From the NCBI GenBank assembly GCA_003719395.1, contig RHMC01000075.1, positions 1-34,128 on the forward strand: a DNA stretch of 34,128 nt, given 5' to 3'. Position 1 is the first letter of the stretch, and the number at the start of each line of letters is the position of its first letter. A model generated the notes under the pieces. The model made no database searches, had not been told where the DNA came from, and saw only the letters and a program-made list of their open reading frames with translations. Below, piece by piece: positions 33,150 to 34,128 of this stretch. Source of the stretch: Streptomyces altiplanensis. Its GTDB lineage: Bacteria > Actinomycetota > Actinomycetes > Streptomycetales > Streptomycetaceae. Made by a program: the position numbers and the translations under genes.

Positions 33150-33629
33150 TTAAGGGCAGTCTGTCCCGTACGTTGCCTTGAAGGACCTTTCCGGGACGCC
33201 ATTGTTCATCTGCATAGTGGAGTAAACCTCGTGTTGCCTTCCGCACCACTCCAAGTACGGGACACTCGGTGCGAAACAAGCCCGACGCTGTCCACCAGGG
33301 AGGGGGGCAGCGTCACAATAGAAACCGGCTACGCCGCCATTGATGGTGTTTGGCTCAACGAGTCCCATAATGTTGGCGACCTTGGTTCCCTTGTTTGACA
33401 CGATGAGGGCGGCTTGAGCGGAGGTACCCCTGCCTCCTGAGATGATGCAAGTCTGAAAATGAATGTTCTGCGAGAGATACGAGATGCTTGTTACTCCGCA
33501 ATGCCAGCTTGAACTGGTCGTGAACGTCTGCCACTCACCATACGCCTGTGCTGATGAGCTAGAAGCGAAAACAAGTCCGAGAGACCCTGCAGCGGCAGTG
33601 ACAAATTTGGCAACGCGACCGAACTTCAC
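33150..33629 (-). CDS. Small secreted six-cysteine protein, unknown function
   Basis: 159 residues from a GTG at 33629 with AGAGGGA about seven bases upstream; the longer frame to 33725 has no ribosome site. A typical Sec signal peptide is visible: KFGRVAKFVTAAAGSLGLVF followed by ASSSSAQA, with cleavage probable after AQA before YGEW. The mature part has six Cys (WHCG, QTCI, FYCD, RACF, EWCG, TDCP), suggesting three disulfides, and is rich in Ser, Thr and Gly. I do not recognise the family. Base composition is clearly less GC-rich than its neighbours, suggesting separate acquisition. It is divergent from the LysR gene, which may control it. Confidence 0.75.
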   Translation of the reverse strand: MKFGRVAKFVTAAAGSLGLVFASSSSAQAYGEWQTFTTSSSWHCGVTSISYLSQNIHFQTCIISGGRGTSAQAALIVSNKGTKVANIMGLVEPNTINGGVAGFYCDAAPLPGGQRRACFAPSVPYLEWCGRQHEVYSTMQMNNGVPERSFKATYGTDCP

Positions 33630-33832
33630 GAAGTAATCCCTCTGAGAGTAATGGCCATGGTCACTCGAACCATGGTGCAGTGAGGCAGGGCTGGGCGGCC
33701 AGCAGTACGTGAACAGGCAGGGCAACGCCTTCTGACTGCAGGCCCGGAACCACCCTCCTCTACACTGGCGGGTTGAACAACACCGGTTCCCGCATGACAG
33801 TCATAAACGGGAATGATCAATCAGGGGATGCA

Positions 33833-34128
33833 GTGGAGCTGCGGGACATCGAGATCTTCCTAGCCCTCGCGGAGGAGCTGCACTTCGGCCGGACGGCCGA
33901 ACGGCTGCACATCTCGCAGGCGCGTGTCAGCCAGTCGATCCGACAGCAGGAACGCCGGCTGGGCGGCGCCCTGTTCGACCGCAGCACCCGTACCGTCGCT
34001 CTGACCCTGCTGGGCCAGCGCCTGCGAGACGACTTGAAGCCTGGCTTCGGGCAGATATGCGCGGCGATGGACCGGGCGGCCGCGGCTGCTCGTGGCGGCT
34101 GCGGAACCGTACGAGTGGGAGCGATGGG
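33833..34128 (+). CDS. LysR-family transcriptional regulator, N-terminal part (runs off the window)
   Basis: From GTG 33833 (AGGGGA upstream): ELRDIEIFLALAEELHFGRT then AERLHISQARVSQSIRQQER and RLGGALFDRSTRTVALTLLG, the winged helix-turn-helix of LysR regulators with the LHFGRTAERLHIS type found in many actinobacteria. The effector domain begins (GTVRVGAM) as the window ends. An in-frame ATG at 33794 would add 13 residues; the GTG fits the usual family start. The divergent partner is the secreted six-Cys protein, with about 200 bases of shared promoter region. Confidence 0.9.
   Translation, partial: MELRDIEIFLALAEELHFGRTAERLHISQARVSQSIRQQERRLGGALFDRSTRTVALTLLGQRLRDDLKPGFGQICAAMDRAAAAARGGCGTVRVGAM

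Noticed and set aside
1..34128. CRISPR arrays, tRNA or rRNA genes, riboswitches
   Set aside because: No regularly spaced repeats, tRNA-like cloverleaf with CCA region or rRNA motif was noticed on reading both strands; small RNAs cannot be excluded by eye.

Overview
The window is high-GC DNA with actinomycete codon use (frequent GTG/TTG starts, GGAG-type ribosome sites, ATGA/GTGA overlaps) and is most likely from Streptomyces or a close relative. It is an accessory island. Remnants of two related IS5-type transposases lie at its outer parts (38-316 and about 32885-33131), and further insertion sequences sit at 1815-3041, 5089-6759 and 21794-23583.

The main content is a gene cluster for de novo sterol biosynthesis (about 324-21434). 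Recognisable are a squalene-epoxidase-like flavoprotein, an oxidosqualene cyclase of the lanosterol/cycloartenol-synthase type (DCTAE motif, not the DxDD of squalene-hopene cyclases), a CYP51 sterol 14-demethylase, an ERG24/DHCR7-family sterol reductase, an NSDHL/SdmB-like 3beta-hydroxysteroid (C4-decarboxylating) dehydrogenase, three Rieske oxygenases (candidates for C4-demethylation and C7-desaturation), an EBP-like sterol delta8-delta7 isomerase, a sterol C24-methyltransferase and a very clear DHCR24 (sterol delta24-reductase). An MMPL/RND transporter and an amine-oxidase-fold FAD protein share the operon. The genes form two leftward operons (16117 to 6814, and 21434 to 17673). The epoxidase gene lies between them on the plus strand, reading away from the first operon and towards the second. 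DHCR24 (plus) and one Rieske gene (minus) lie outside, separated by insertion sequences. Squalene synthesis, a 3-ketosteroid reductase, a canonical ERG25/ERG3 hydroxylase/desaturase and redox partners are not in the window.

Right of a patch of decayed transposons (21794-23583) is a class I lanthipeptide operon of the FxLD type, read leftward from about 31950: precursor peptide, an internal GC-rich hairpin, full-length LanB dehydratase, LanC cyclase, a separate SpaB_C/thiopeptide-type domain protein, an ABC exporter and a GNAT acetyltransferase. The right end has a small secreted six-cysteine protein and a divergent, truncated LysR-type regulator.

Five functional-looking genes (Rieske 1, MMPL, Rieske 2, the 3beta-HSD and the SpaB_C-like gene) are each broken by a single apparent frameshift in a GC-rich, mostly GGCC-containing stretch. 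This pattern fits systematic base-calling error better than independent decay, but it must be checked. Product names rest on motif recognition by eye and on remembered family sequences; no database search was run.
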